Below, in pieces: positions 1 through 8,908 of a DNA stretch of 64,000 nucleotides. How positions within the stretch are numbered: the stretch's first letter is position 1; the number at the start of each line of letters is the position of its first letter. The translations under genes and the position numbers were made by a program. This stretch comes from Cognatundibacterium oligocarboniphilum (GTDB lineage: Bacteria; Pseudomonadota; Gammaproteobacteria; Burkholderiales; Burkholderiaceae_D): positions 407,222 through 471,221 of the forward strand of contig NZ_JABXYJ010000002.1 in NCBI RefSeq assembly GCF_013377855.1. Direction: 5' to 3'. The notes beneath the pieces are model-generated. The model was not told the origin of the DNA and made no database searches. It saw only the letters and a list, made by a program, of their open reading frames with translations.

Positions 1-202
1 CGCCGGTCGAAAACACGATATCGCTACTGGCAAAGCTGCGTTTCAACACCGCCGTGATGCGATCCCGGTCATCGCCGACATACTCGGCCCAGTCCAGCTG
101 CAATCCACGCTCATGCAAAGTAGCGATCACCTGCGGCAAATGCTTGTCCTGTCGTTTTCCGGACAATATCTCGTCACCGATAATGATTAAACCGATTCCC
201 AT
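1..202 (-). CDS. CinA/MoaB-type molybdopterin-binding domain protein, N-terminal part (cut by window edge)
   Basis: Only the first 67 codons are present; the gene runs off the left edge. The protein opens with a beta strand (MGIGLIIIGDEIL) followed by SGKRQDKHLP. This is the start of the MoCF-biosynthesis fold shared by CinA, MoaB and MogA, in which GDEIL helps form the pterin or nucleotide pocket. A good ribosome site (GGAGA) lies about 8 bases before the ATG. It is the last visible gene of the minus-strand operon and starts 34 bases after the EI24-like gene. The C-terminal CinA deamidase domain, if any, is outside the window, so CinA versus a stand-alone domain protein cannot be decided. 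Confidence 0.75.
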   Translation of the reverse strand, partial: MGIGLIIIGDEILSGKRQDKHLPQVIATLHERGLQLDWAEYVGDDRDRITAVLKRSFASSDIVFSTG

Positions 203-236
203 CCACATTCTCCAGAGTCAGATAGCTTGTACATCG

Positions 237-1061
237 TCAGGCGGCTTGCGGCACTGGTTCGGTCCGAACCCGCATCTTAGCCAGCGCTGCCAGACAATAA
301 TGCTGAAACCACAAGCCGGTAAACACAAATACCAGAACATACAGCCAGATCGCCAATCCTGCCAGTACCGGTAAAAACATCACAGACAACACACCGCCCA
401 GCCATAATAAGCCAGGCGCTGCGCCAAAGAGCCCGGCAATCGTTCCCATCAGTAGCAAAGCGCCGCGATGCTGCCGGATCAGCGCAATACGCTCTTCCCT
501 GTCGGCATGTGCCGACAGCGCATCATAAGCCATCACCCGATAGGTCAGCCAGCCCCATAACAAAGGCTGAATCACCAGGCTTGCTATTGGGAACAGGGTC
601 AGCGGCAGCGTCAGTAGCCACAGCACGGCAAAAATGATGAATGACATCAGCGAATACCCCAGGCTGCCTATTAAAGAACCCCCCTGACGCTGCTCCAGCT
701 GCGGATAATGCCGGATACCGACATGCCGGCTGATCGCAGGCATCGCAAACAAGCCAATACACAATAACGCAGTAAACACCATCAGCGGCAACAGCAACCA
801 CATCGCCACCAACGGTGCCACCATCGCCTTGAACGCAAACAAGCCCAGCATCGCCAGCACATCGCCGGCAGTCTGAAAGCTGTTATGCACGGCAAACCAC
901 TGCTGGATATAGTCGATCATCGCCTGCAGGCCAAACCACATGGCAACGCTCCAGATCAGCAATGCTGCCAGAAATGGGGCGAATGTCAGTAGCAGCATGC
1001 GGATGTGCAATTGTGCCGCCACCGCACGCCCCCATGCGATTCCTACTGCAGCAATATTCAT
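237..1061 (-). CDS. EI24/CysZ-like integral membrane protein
   Basis: A 274-residue hydrophobic protein with several long membrane segments separated by short polar loops. The overall pattern (a basic loop between the second and third hydrophobic blocks, a GYSLMSF stretch, and a W-G-W-L-T-Y-R-V motif near residue 170) matches the EI24 (etoposide-induced 2.4) domain family, which includes the sulfate transporter CysZ. Sulfate transport is not shown; many betaproteobacterial members are uncharacterised. The start overlaps the end of the sterol-desaturase-like gene by 4 bases (ATGA), so the two are translationally coupled. No cys genes are adjacent to support a sulfate role. Confidence 0.75.
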   Translation of the reverse strand: MNIAAVGIAWGRAVAAQLHIRMLLLTFAPFLAALLIWSVAMWFGLQAMIDYIQQWFAVHNSFQTAGDVLAMLGLFAFKAMVAPLVAMWLLLPLMVFTALLCIGLFAMPAISRHVGIRHYPQLEQRQGGSLIGSLGYSLMSFIIFAVLWLLTLPLTLFPIASLVIQPLLWGWLTYRVMAYDALSAHADREERIALIRQHRGALLLMGTIAGLFGAAPGLLWLGGVLSVMFLPVLAGLAIWLYVLVFVFTGLWFQHYCLAALAKMRVRTEPVPQAA

Positions 1062-2050
1062 TCCGCCCCCTTAGCAACCGACTCATCCAGTCCCAGCATA
1101 CGCTGTAAGCCCAGCCACTGCTGCGACCAGAACCCCTTGCCATAGTCGCGCGCGGTACCCTCGGGTACAGGCAACTGATCACGAATACCGGTCATGACAA
1201 ATTCCTTGCTGAACAGCGCTGTGCCGAACAAGACATCCCAGACCGGAAACAAGACCGCAAAATTATGTCCGCCCAGCGTGCCTTTGCCATGCGCTTCATG
1301 TCCCAATCCGATTGCATGATGCAGGCGATGATAGCGCGGCGACACCAGCAGGTATTCCCCCAGGCGTCCGAAGTGGATGCGGACATTGGCATGCTGCAGG
1401 CTCTGCAACATCTGCGTTGCCATGACCAGCAGCACATACTGTCCTGGCTCAATGCCGATCACCAGAGCGATCACGCCCATGTAAATGCCGCGCAGCAAAT
1501 CATCCAGCAAATGATTACGGTTATCGCTCCACAGATTCAGATTACGCTGACTGTGATGCAGGCTGTGCAGACCCCACCACCAGTTAAACTGATGTTCCGC
1601 CCGGTGATACCAGTAATCAAAAAAATCCAGCACGATCAGATATGCCAGAAACAGCAGCGCGGGATGCATCAGGAAACCTGGCCATAAATCTTCCAGATTA
1701 AATGGTTTCAGACCTTCGAGATGCAGAAAGCCGGTCACTGCATCGAACACCGGTGTCAGGATAAAAAAGGCTGCCAGTGCAAATCCACCCAGCCGGTGCA
1801 GCGCCGTGTAAAGAAAATCATTCCATCGCGCATTGCGATCCGTGACAGGATGCACCGGAATCCAGGCCTCCAGCGGACGCAGGACAATCAACAGAATGAT
1901 CAATTGCAGCACACCCAGTACAAACCATTCCACGCCCTCAAATGAGTCCTCCACATACTCGCCCAGTCCGAGATAAAACATGGCTGGCTGGACGATCATT
2001 TCAAAAATCCATGCCTGCAGATTCGCCAGTAGATCGGGTAAATTCATCAT
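1058..2050 (-). CDS. Sterol desaturase / fatty acid hydroxylase family membrane protein
   Basis: A 330-residue membrane protein with the histidine clusters of the diiron fatty acid hydroxylase superfamily: HRAEH near residue 169, HSLHH near 182 and a late HRLHH/HHAIG region near 242. These ligands bind a non-haem diiron centre that hydroxylates or desaturates lipid chains at the inner membrane. Hydrophobic segments flank the clusters. The substrate cannot be told from sequence. It overlaps its neighbours by 4 bases on both sides, so it belongs to a translationally coupled set with the deacetylase and the EI24-like protein. Two adjacent ATG codons (2050 and 2047) are possible starts. Confidence 0.85.
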   Translation of the reverse strand: MMNLPDLLANLQAWIFEMIVQPAMFYLGLGEYVEDSFEGVEWFVLGVLQLIILLIVLRPLEAWIPVHPVTDRNARWNDFLYTALHRLGGFALAAFFILTPVFDAVTGFLHLEGLKPFNLEDLWPGFLMHPALLFLAYLIVLDFFDYWYHRAEHQFNWWWGLHSLHHSQRNLNLWSDNRNHLLDDLLRGIYMGVIALVIGIEPGQYVLLVMATQMLQSLQHANVRIHFGRLGEYLLVSPRYHRLHHAIGLGHEAHGKGTLGGHNFAVLFPVWDVLFGTALFSKEFVMTGIRDQLPVPEGTARDYGKGFWSQQWLGLQRMLGLDESVAKGAE

Positions 2051-2868
2051 TGCTTCAGCTTATAAGAAGGATGCTCACGTAATGTGGCAAAACAAAAATT
2101 TTTCTGTTCCAGTCCGGTAATCAGCGGCTCCAGATTTTCTGGCATCCAGGCTTGCCTGCGCGACCAGATGCCCAGATGCGCCATGAAAATATCACCGTCC
2201 GAAAGATGGTCGAGCAGTTTTTTTAATAACATCGGATTGGGAAATTTTTCACTGGACAATTCATCGCCGGAAAATCCGGCAGGAGACCAGCCGACATGAC
2301 GATAACCGCAGGCCTCACCCGCTTTGAGCAGTTCCGGCGTCAACTTGCCACCGGGTGCGCGCCACAAGAGATCGAGCCTGTGACCGGTAAGCGTACTGAA
2401 ACGTTCATCGACGCGGCGTAATTCCTCGCAATACTGCTGCGCGGTCCAGCTCTGAGTCTGACCAGCGTGGGCGCCGAATTGCGGCCTCACCAGAATCCGC
2501 CCGTCCGGCAGGTCACGGATTACATACACATGATCAAACGTATGCGTGCCAAAAGCATGCCCGTCCTGCACCAGACTTTTCCAGTAGGCAGCCCAGGTGG
2601 GATCAAGCGAATAATCCTGATTCACTGTTTTTTCATTTGCGAGAAAAAAGGTGGCACGGATATGATGCCGGCGTAATACAGACGCGATAAAAGCTGCCTG
2701 TGACTGGCTGCCGGTATCAAAGGTCAGGTACACCGTTCCCTGACAGCCAGAAGTAGCCGTTGCCGGTACCGCCGCGCTCTGTTGCACTGGCCAGATGGCA
2801 CTGGCCAGCCATAACGCAGCGACCGCCTTTTTACATATTCGGCGCACGATTTGCAAAGAACACGCCAT
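2047..2868 (-). CDS. Polysaccharide deacetylase family protein (NodB fold) with a TFDTG variant motif
   Basis: Exported protein with a hydrophobic N-terminus (about residues 14-33). NodB-domain motifs are visible: TFDTG near residue 50 in place of TFDDG, ATFFLANE in motif region 2, GTHTFDH for the metal-binding H-x3-H, and RAPGGK for motif 3. The first catalytic Asp is kept, but the second, normally a metal ligand, is Thr. Such a TFDTG subgroup exists among betaproteobacterial homologues as I recall, so it may still be active with altered metal binding. The ATG at 2868 overlaps the upstream gene by 38 bases and has no clear ribosome site; a GTG at 2847 is an alternative. The substrate is unknown. 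Confidence 0.8.
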   Translation of the reverse strand: MACSLQIVRRICKKAVAALWLASAIWPVQQSAAVPATATSGCQGTVYLTFDTGSQSQAAFIASVLRRHHIRATFFLANEKTVNQDYSLDPTWAAYWKSLVQDGHAFGTHTFDHVYVIRDLPDGRILVRPQFGAHAGQTQSWTAQQYCEELRRVDERFSTLTGHRLDLLWRAPGGKLTPELLKAGEACGYRHVGWSPAGFSGDELSSEKFPNPMLLKKLLDHLSDGDIFMAHLGIWSRRQAWMPENLEPLITGLEQKNFCFATLREHPSYKLKQ

Positions 2869-3805
2869 GCGGGGAACGGCCGACAGGAATCAGTCTGATC
2901 ACTTTGCGGGAAGGAATATCGACAACGGCGACTTTTTTAATCCAGCGCAGAGTCGCCCACAAAGTCTTGCCGTCAGCACTGACCTCCATACAATCCGGAC
3001 CGCCGGGCACGGCAATGTTGCCCACCATTTCCAGTGTCTGCTGATCCAGAATATTGATTTCATTGGAGGTGCGGTTAGACACGAAAATATGTCGCCTGTC
3101 ACCCAAAGCGCGGAAATTATGTGTACCAACGCCTGCCTTGATACGTTTGACGGTTTTCTGCGCCCGCCAGTCGATCACTTCCACATAATCCTTGCCCATG
3201 ATGCCGACCAGCAGATATTTATCATCCGGAGTCATGGCAATCCCGGCCGGCAACTTGCCAACCGGAAGTGTCCATTTGATTTTTTGCGTGGCTAAATCAA
3301 TTGCCGAGACCTGATCGCTGCCCTGCTGGGTAATAAAAACCGTTGTGCTGGCCGCATCAAATGCCATGTGACTGGGTAATTTCGCCAGGGGAACACGATT
3401 CACAATTTTCAGGTCAGTACCATCAAAACGGTAAAAATCAACCCGGTCCAGCCGCAGCGAATTGGAAACAAACCATTTTTGGTCAGGAGAAAAACCGATC
3501 TGATAAGGGTCTGCCACATCCTTGACCCGGCGCTGGATCTGTCCGGTTCTAGGATCGAGGAACACCAGTTCGTCACCAACGGCATTTGCCACGATCAGCG
3601 ATTTATTATCCGGTGTCGCCATCAGGTGATGCGGTTCTTTACCGACCGGAAAAGTACTGATCTCTTTGTAGGTCTGCTGATCCAGCAGGCTCACCGTCGC
3701 ATCCCGCGAATTCAGTACCACCACGACATTGCCCTGCGTCATTGCCGAGAACGCCGGAAAAATAAAACCCAACAATAAAGATGCCACCAGGAAACGACTA
3801 CGCAT
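2831..3805 (-). CDS. Exported YncE-like beta-propeller protein
   Basis: A 324-residue protein with a cleavable-looking signal peptide (MRSRF then a hydrophobic core ending near FSA at residue 21). The rest is a run of about seven similar beta blades with YVTN-type signatures such as VVLNSRDATVSLLD, LIVANAVGDELVFLD and IFVSNRTSNEINILD. This is a typical periplasmic propeller of the YncE/cytochrome-D1-like class. No haem-binding CxxCH is seen. It heads the minus-strand operon at 3805-1 and overlaps the deacetylase gene. The ligand or partner is unknown; a scaffold or binding role in the envelope is an inference. Confidence 0.82.
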   Translation of the reverse strand: MRSRFLVASLLLGFIFPAFSAMTQGNVVVVLNSRDATVSLLDQQTYKEISTFPVGKEPHHLMATPDNKSLIVANAVGDELVFLDPRTGQIQRRVKDVADPYQIGFSPDQKWFVSNSLRLDRVDFYRFDGTDLKIVNRVPLAKLPSHMAFDAASTTVFITQQGSDQVSAIDLATQKIKWTLPVGKLPAGIAMTPDDKYLLVGIMGKDYVEVIDWRAQKTVKRIKAGVGTHNFRALGDRRHIFVSNRTSNEINILDQQTLEMVGNIAVPGGPDCMEVSADGKTLWATLRWIKKVAVVDIPSRKVIRLIPVGRSPHGVFFANRAPNM

Positions 3806-4070
3806 GAAAGAAAACCGCCAATAAATAAATCAAGACTGCATTCTACCGTGCCTCTTCAGGACCGGCTTTGTTTCGCTGTACTGTTTTTCCGGATTTCTAC
3901 CGGCATTGAGAAAAATCAAGGTGCCGGTACGCTGTGACAGCAATCCCTTTGCATCCGATGCAGGTGGTGGTGGCGGATCGCAGTTTCAGTCAAAATCCGC
4001 TGTAATGGCACTTATGTTTTACAATTGCGCCACTTTGTAAGATTTATTTGAATATTTGAAAGGAAATTTC

Positions 4071-4427
4071 ATGAGCACAATCACGACCGTCAGCGGCCTG
4101 CAATATGAAGATAAAGTTGTTGGCGAAGGCGCGGAAGCGCAGGCAGGCCATCACGTCGTCGTTCATTACACCGGCTGGCTGCAAAATCCGGATGGCAGGG
4201 CAGGCAAAAAATTTGATTCCAGCAAAGACCGTAACGACCCGTTTTCCTTCCCACTCGGTGCCGGTCACGTCATCAAAGGCTGGGATGAAGGCGTGCAGGG
4301 TATGAAAATCGGCGGCACCCGCATCCTAACCATTCCCTCCAGCCTGGGCTATGGTCCGCGCGGCGCTGGCGGCGTGATTCCGCCGAATGCAACCCTGATT
4401 TTTGAAGTCGAGCTGCTGGGCGTGTAA
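4071..4427 (+). CDS. FKBP-type peptidyl-prolyl cis-trans isomerase
   Basis: A compact 118-residue single-domain FKBP. Visible motifs are VVHYTGWL, the KKFDSSKDRNDPFSF strand and loop, GHVIKGWDEGVQGMKIGG in the core of the active site, and the C-terminal IPPNATLIFEVELL. It catalyses proline isomerisation and has no signal peptide, so it should be cytosolic. I chose the ATG at 4071, which follows an AAAGGAAA ribosome site by 6 bases, over an in-frame TTG at 4056. It stands alone, divergent from the beta-propeller operon, and is followed by a strong terminator. Confidence 0.95.
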   Translation: MSTITTVSGLQYEDKVVGEGAEAQAGHHVVVHYTGWLQNPDGRAGKKFDSSKDRNDPFSFPLGAGHVIKGWDEGVQGMKIGGTRILTIPSSLGYGPRGAGGVIPPNATLIFEVELLGV

Positions 4428-4494
4428 GTCATTCCAAACAGGCAAGCTTGCAAACGTGAATCGCAGTACAGCCAGTTCATGGCAGCATAAATAA

Positions 4495-4520
4495 AAAAAC
4501 GGCAGAATCTGCCGTTTTTT
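4495..4520. terminator. Bidirectional intrinsic terminator between the FKBP gene and orn
   Basis: An ACGGCA/TGCCGT stem with a 5-base loop, preceded by an A-tract and followed by a T-tract, lies between two convergent genes. It can serve both strands. Confidence 0.85.
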
Positions 4521-4563
4521 ATTGCGCCCCATATTTCAGAGAGTTTCAGAAAATTTCAGGGAA

Positions 4564-5151
4564 TTATTCTTGAATGAAATGCTGACGATAGTACTTCAGC
4601 TCTTCAATCGATTCGACAATATCGGCCAGCGCGGTATGTTTCTGATGCTTTTTAAAGCCGGTTGAGATCGCGGGTTTCCAGCGGCGACACAATTCTTTCA
4701 GAGTCGAGACATCCAGGTTCCGGTAATGGAAAAATGCTTCCAGCTTCGGCATGCCGCGCGCCATAAATCGACGATCCTGACAAATAGAATTACCGCACAT
4801 CGGCGATTTTCCTGCGGGTACATACGGCTTCAGGAAAGCAATCAAGGCCAGCTCGGCATCCCCCTCACTGATCGTCGATGCCTTGACCTTGTCGATCAGA
4901 CCGGAACGTCCGTGCGTTCCCTTATTCCAGGCATCCATTTTATCAAGCGTCTCATCGGACTGATGGATCGCAAAGACCGGTCCTTCAGCCAGGATATTCA
5001 GTTGCGAATCGGTGACCACCACGGCAATCTCGATAATCCGGTCATTATCAGGGTCCAGCCCGGTCATTTCCAGATCAACCCAGATCAGATTCATCTCGTT
5101 TGGACGTGCTGGCGGAGTGCTGTTTGTTTGCAGGTCGGTCGCTTGTGACAT
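4564..5151 (-). CDS. orn: Oligoribonuclease
   Basis: A 195-residue DEDDh 3'-to-5' exonuclease that degrades short RNAs, including the pGpG produced when c-di-GMP is broken down. Exo motif I is [10 protein letters not shown] with the two metal-binding acidic residues; [22 protein letters not shown] (Exo II region) and [11 protein letters not shown] (Exo III with the catalytic His and Asp) follow. An N-terminal extension of about 20 residues precedes the conserved MNLIWVDLE, where many homologues start; the ATG at 5151 is preferred because an AAGGAAG ribosome site lies just before it. It diverges from the M48 protease gene with only 24 bases between start codons. Confidence 0.96.
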   Translation of the reverse strand: MSQATDLQTNSTPPARPNEMNLIWVDLEMTGLDPDNDRIIEIAVVVTDSQLNILAEGPVFAIHQSDETLDKMDAWNKGTHGRSGLIDKVKASTISEGDAELALIAFLKPYVPAGKSPMCGNSICQDRRFMARGMPKLEAFFHYRNLDVSTLKELCRRWKPAISTGFKKHQKHTALADIVESIEELKYYRQHFIQE

Positions 5152-5175
5152 AATTCTTCCTTAGCTTTTTTACGA

Positions 5176-6456
5176 ATGTCACATTTTCCCATGAATTCCC
5201 ACGTCTTTTCGGTTTTCTTCATCACCGTTCTGCTACTGACGCTGCTGGTACAGTTCTGGCTCGCCTCCCGTCATATCCGCCATATCCTGCAACACCGTGC
5301 AGAAGTTCCCGCCCAGTTTGCTGCCAGTATTCCGCTGGCAGCACATCAGAAAGCAGCCGATTACACGATCGCCAAAACCAAATTGTCTCTGGTACTGCTG
5401 ATCTTCAATGCGCTGATACTGACCGGCTTCACTCTGTTTGGCGGCTTACTATGGCTGTCGGCGAATGTTCTGGCACTCACCGGTCCCGGCATGATTTACC
5501 AGTTGGCACTACTGGTCAGTTTTGCTGTGATCAGCAGCGCGCTGGAGCTGCCGTTTTCTTATTATTCTCAATTTGTCCTAGAGCAGAAATTCGGATTCAA
5601 TAAAATGACTCCGGCACTGTTTTTTACCGATCTGCTGAAAAGCACATTGCTGGGCACACTGATCGGTCTGCCGCTGATCTGGGTTGTGCTGACCCTGATG
5701 GACAAAGCGGGTGAACTCTGGTGGTTTTATGCATGGCTGGTCTGGACTGGTTTTCAGCTCCTGATGATGCTGATTTACCCCAGTGTGATTGCACCGCTTT
5801 TCAATAAATTCACACCGCTGGAAGACGACAGTCTGCGCGTCCGGATTGAAGGCCTGATGAAAAGAACCGCGTTTGCATCCAAAGGACTGTTTGTCATGGA
5901 TGGCTCAAAGCGCAGCGCGCATGGCAATGCGTATTTTTCCGGCTTTGGCGCAGCCAAGCGTATTGTTTTTTTCGATACGCTGATCGCACGCCTGGCACCG
6001 CAAGAGGTAGAAGCTGTGCTGGCGCATGAACTGGGGCATTTCAAATTGCGCCACATCATGAAACGGATGGCCGTGATTTTTATCCTGTCGCTGGCGTTTC
6101 TGGCGCTGCTCGGCTATCTAAAACAGCAAGTCTGGTTCTATACCGGCCTGGGAGTGGATCCTCTGTTGCTGGCGAAGAATGATGCGATGGCGCTGATTCT
6201 GTTTATGCTGACCTTGCCGGTATTCACCTTTCTGTTCTCGCCCCTGAGTTCACTCAGCTCGCGCAAACATGAATTTGAAGCCGATGCGTTCGCGGCGAAA
6301 TATACCAATGCCGGCGATCTGATCAGCGCACTGGTCAAGCTGTACGAAGACAATGCCTCAACACTGACCCCAGACCCGCTGCATTCTGCATTTTATGATT
6401 CACACCCACCTGCATCCGTCAGGATTCAGCATCTGCTGCCCGCCCGTGCAACGTAA
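5176..6456 (+). CDS. M48 family (Ste24-like) membrane metallopeptidase
   Basis: A 426-residue integral membrane protein with hydrophobic segments at the N-terminus and on either side of the catalytic region. The zinc site is seen as HELGH (about residue 283) with the third ligand in EFEADAFAA about 75 residues later, as in Ste24/CAAX-type proteases. Length and topology match bacterial Ste24 homologues, which cleave membrane or misfolded envelope proteins; there is no prenylation pathway to suggest CAAX processing. No clear ribosome site precedes the ATG at 5176; the in-frame ATG at 5191 is an alternative. It is followed by the pterin dehydratase and rsgA, probably in one transcript. Confidence 0.9.
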   Translation: MSHFPMNSHVFSVFFITVLLLTLLVQFWLASRHIRHILQHRAEVPAQFAASIPLAAHQKAADYTIAKTKLSLVLLIFNALILTGFTLFGGLLWLSANVLALTGPGMIYQLALLVSFAVISSALELPFSYYSQFVLEQKFGFNKMTPALFFTDLLKSTLLGTLIGLPLIWVVLTLMDKAGELWWFYAWLVWTGFQLLMMLIYPSVIAPLFNKFTPLEDDSLRVRIEGLMKRTAFASKGLFVMDGSKRSAHGNAYFSGFGAAKRIVFFDTLIARLAPQEVEAVLAHELGHFKLRHIMKRMAVIFILSLAFLALLGYLKQQVWFYTGLGVDPLLLAKNDAMALILFMLTLPVFTFLFSPLSSLSSRKHEFEADAFAAKYTNAGDLISALVKLYEDNASTLTPDPLHSAFYDSHPPASVRIQHLLPARAT

Positions 6457-6480
6457 ATGGTAACCATGCAAGGAATAATC

Positions 6481-6831
6481 ATGATCAAAACGAATGATCT
6501 GCTGTCCCGTAAATCACAACACACCGAAACGGCATTAGCGGAATCGCTTCTCGCTGACTATTTTGCGGCCACACCGGGCTGGACGCAGGATGGCCCGCGC
6601 ATTGTGAAAACCTATCAGTTCAAGAATTATTACGAAACGCTGGCATTCATCAACGCCATCGCTTATGTCATTCATGCAGAAGATCATCACCCGGAACTGA
6701 CTGTCACTTACAATCGCTGCGTAATCCGTTTTGACACTCACACGGTGAATGATGGCAAAGGTGGCATTTCAGAAAATGATTTTATCTGCGCCGCCAAGGT
6801 TGATGCCGTGTTTGAGCAGAATTTTTCCTGA
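6481..6831 (+). CDS. phhB: 4a-hydroxytetrahydrobiopterin dehydratase (pterin-4a-carbinolamine dehydratase)
   Basis: A 116-residue PCD/DCoH fold protein. The active-site signature [16 protein letters not shown] with paired histidines is clear, followed by the strand [20 protein letters not shown]. The enzyme dehydrates 4a-hydroxypterin formed by aromatic amino acid hydroxylases; no phhA is visible here. The start at 6481 is chosen over upstream in-frame codons because AAGGAATAATC precedes it. The stop TGA overlaps the rsgA start codon by one base (TGATG), so the two are translationally coupled. Confidence 0.9.
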   Translation: MIKTNDLLSRKSQHTETALAESLLADYFAATPGWTQDGPRIVKTYQFKNYYETLAFINAIAYVIHAEDHHPELTVTYNRCVIRFDTHTVNDGKGGISENDFICAAKVDAVFEQNFS

Positions 6832-7736
6832 TGGAATTGCAACATGGTCTGGTGATTGCGGCTCACGGACGGCATTATCTGGTACAGGCCGAAATCAATG
6901 GCGCTTCCTGCAAACTACACTGTGTCACCCGCGGCAAAAAAAGTGATGTGTCAGTCGGTGATCTGGTGGATTTTGCCCTGACCTCAAAAGACCAGGGTGT
7001 CATTGAAGCCATTCAGCCGCGCCGCACATTGCTGTACCGCTCGGATCAATACAAATCCAAAATGCTGGCGGCAAACCTGACCCGGCTGCTGATTATCGTC
7101 GCCACCGAACCCAGTTTCAGCGATGATCTGGTATCACGGGCGCTGGTCGCTGCCGAATCTGCGGGCATACAACCACATCTGATTCTGAACAAAACCGACG
7201 TCAGCGCCGCCCTGCCTAAGGCGCGTGAACGGGTCGCCCTGTATGCCAGCCTGGGCTATCCGGTACACGAAGTCTCGGTCAGAGTTGAGTCTGAAGCGAC
7301 GCGCGCCTTGCTGATACAACTGACGCAGCATCAGAGCACCATCCTGATCGGTCAGTCAGGCATGGGGAAATCATCGCTGATCAATTTGCTGATACCGGAT
7401 GCAGAAATAGCGACACGGGAAATCTCCGCCGCGCTCGATACCGGCAAACACACCACGACATTTACCCGTCTGTATCAGATGGATCAGGATTCACTGGTGA
7501 TCGATTCACCGGGCTTTCAGGAATTCGGATTGCATCATCTGACGGAAGGTATGCTGGAACGGGCATTTCCGGAATTTATACCTCACCTGGGACACTGTAA
7601 ATTCTACAATTGCCACCATCATGCCGAGCCCGGCTGCGCCGTACTGGCGGCAGTCAGCAACGGCCAGATTACGGTAATGCGGCACCAGCTATTTAAACAG
7701 CTGGTGCATGAATCCGCCCAAACCATCGGCTATTGA
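6831..7736 (+). CDS. rsgA: Ribosome small subunit-dependent GTPase A
   Basis: A 301-residue circularly permuted GTPase that aids late 30S subunit maturation. In order: an N-terminal OB fold (about 1-70), the G4 motif LNKTDV, the P-loop GQSGMGKSS, the G3 motif DSPGF, and a C-terminal zinc knuckle with [14 protein letters not shown]. The permuted G4-G1-G3 order and the Cys/His cluster are diagnostic. It is coupled to the pterin dehydratase by a one-base overlap and meets the acetyltransferase operon end to end 17 bases downstream. Confidence 0.96.
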   Translation: MELQHGLVIAAHGRHYLVQAEINGASCKLHCVTRGKKSDVSVGDLVDFALTSKDQGVIEAIQPRRTLLYRSDQYKSKMLAANLTRLLIIVATEPSFSDDLVSRALVAAESAGIQPHLILNKTDVSAALPKARERVALYASLGYPVHEVSVRVESEATRALLIQLTQHQSTILIGQSGMGKSSLINLLIPDAEIATREISAALDTGKHTTTFTRLYQMDQDSLVIDSPGFQEFGLHHLTEGMLERAFPEFIPHLGHCKFYNCHHHAEPGCAVLAAVSNGQITVMRHQLFKQLVHESAQTIGY

Positions 7737-7753
7737 GGTCAGCAGGGGCGTTG

Positions 7754-8899
7754 TTACAGGCGGCCCTGCTTCAGGTCTTCCAGCCAGACCCGCTCGGACG
7801 GTTTGAACGGCTTTTGCAGCATGCGTTCCGGAATTTCCCATACCACGACCTTGGGCGGCTCCTGCTGAAAAATCTTGCCATGCAAATATGCGGTAGCCGA
7901 GCCGTCAAAATCACCGCCATCCTTGGCCAGATTGGCAATCGGCGCACCAAGATGCTGACTCAGCATAGGAACAAAATTGCCGCGCAGGCTGAATGATGTG
8001 CCGATCAGTGCAACAGCCGGCAAACCGGTATCGCCAAACAGATCATCACTCTTGCTGACCACAGGTGCGACCACGCTGGTCGCCGTTTTTTCAATGGCAG
8101 GCCGCCACCATTCCGGCAGACCTTCCAGATTAGACACCCGGAACAAATCTCCCATGCGCTCTGCGATGCTGGTTTTGACCGCATCCGCCGGTATGCCGTG
8201 AGCAGGCTTGTCAACCAGTTGTAACTGCACCAGGTGCGCAGCAATCGCTGCTGCTGCCGCATTGGCACCAGCCTCATTCCAGTGAGAATCGGTCCGGTAA
8301 TAACGCTCACCATGAAATGCCGTCAGTGGCACGCTCAGATCAATGACCTCCACCTGCCTAGAACGGATAGTACTCATCCAGTCCTGCGCTCGCTGGGTGA
8401 AGCCTGCTGGCCGGTGCAGGCTGCATAAATGCTGCTGCTCGATCCGGGATTTATCGGGTGTAACGGCAACCACCAGCCGGATATTTTTTTTCTCCAGCAA
8501 CTGGGCAACCTGTCCGACCATATAGGCGCGGGCATTGGCATTTTGTGATCCGCCATCAAAGGTTGTCAATTCTTCCGACAGGAAAAACCATCCTTCACAT
8601 CCGGTACGAACGGATGGACCGGTATCTCCGGCGATCTTCCAGTTTACGGCACGCTCTATCCGGGCGAACGGCTTGCTCCACAAAAAATGCTCATTCAGCT
8701 GACTGGTGAAGCGGCGTGTGGATTCTCCCTGAAGAACCGGTTTCAGATACGCCATCTCCGCCCATTTGGCGGCAGGAACCTCCCGCAGAGACAGTACGGT
8801 GACACACAGGCCGGTGATCAGGATCAGCGCAAAAGCACAGGCAGGGATGAAGCGCCAGATACCGGCACTTTTTGCATCAAAGGAAAAAGATTCGCTCAT
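7754..8899 (-). CDS. AlgJ/AlgX-like polysaccharide O-acetyltransferase (WssI-like)
   Basis: A 381-residue protein with one N-terminal membrane anchor (about residues 15-38) and a periplasmic SGNH-like domain. DSHWNEAG near residue 206 supplies the Asp-x-His of the AlgJ/AlgX catalytic triad, and GTSFS near residue 300 the expected nucleophilic Ser. These proteins take acetyl groups passed through the membrane by an AlgI-type MBOAT protein and put them on an exopolysaccharide. It is the last gene of the four-gene operon, starting 9 bases after the AlgI-like gene with ribosome site AGAGGAAAAT. With no alginate polymerase here, the WssI role (cellulose acetylation) is the better guess. Confidence 0.8.
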   Translation of the reverse strand: MSESFSFDAKSAGIWRFIPACAFALILITGLCVTVLSLREVPAAKWAEMAYLKPVLQGESTRRFTSQLNEHFLWSKPFARIERAVNWKIAGDTGPSVRTGCEGWFFLSEELTTFDGGSQNANARAYMVGQVAQLLEKKNIRLVVAVTPDKSRIEQQHLCSLHRPAGFTQRAQDWMSTIRSRQVEVIDLSVPLTAFHGERYYRTDSHWNEAGANAAAAAIAAHLVQLQLVDKPAHGIPADAVKTSIAERMGDLFRVSNLEGLPEWWRPAIEKTATSVVAPVVSKSDDLFGDTGLPAVALIGTSFSLRGNFVPMLSQHLGAPIANLAKDGGDFDGSATAYLHGKIFQQEPPKVVVWEIPERMLQKPFKPSERVWLEDLKQGRL

Positions 8900-8908
8900 A
8901 TTTTCCTC

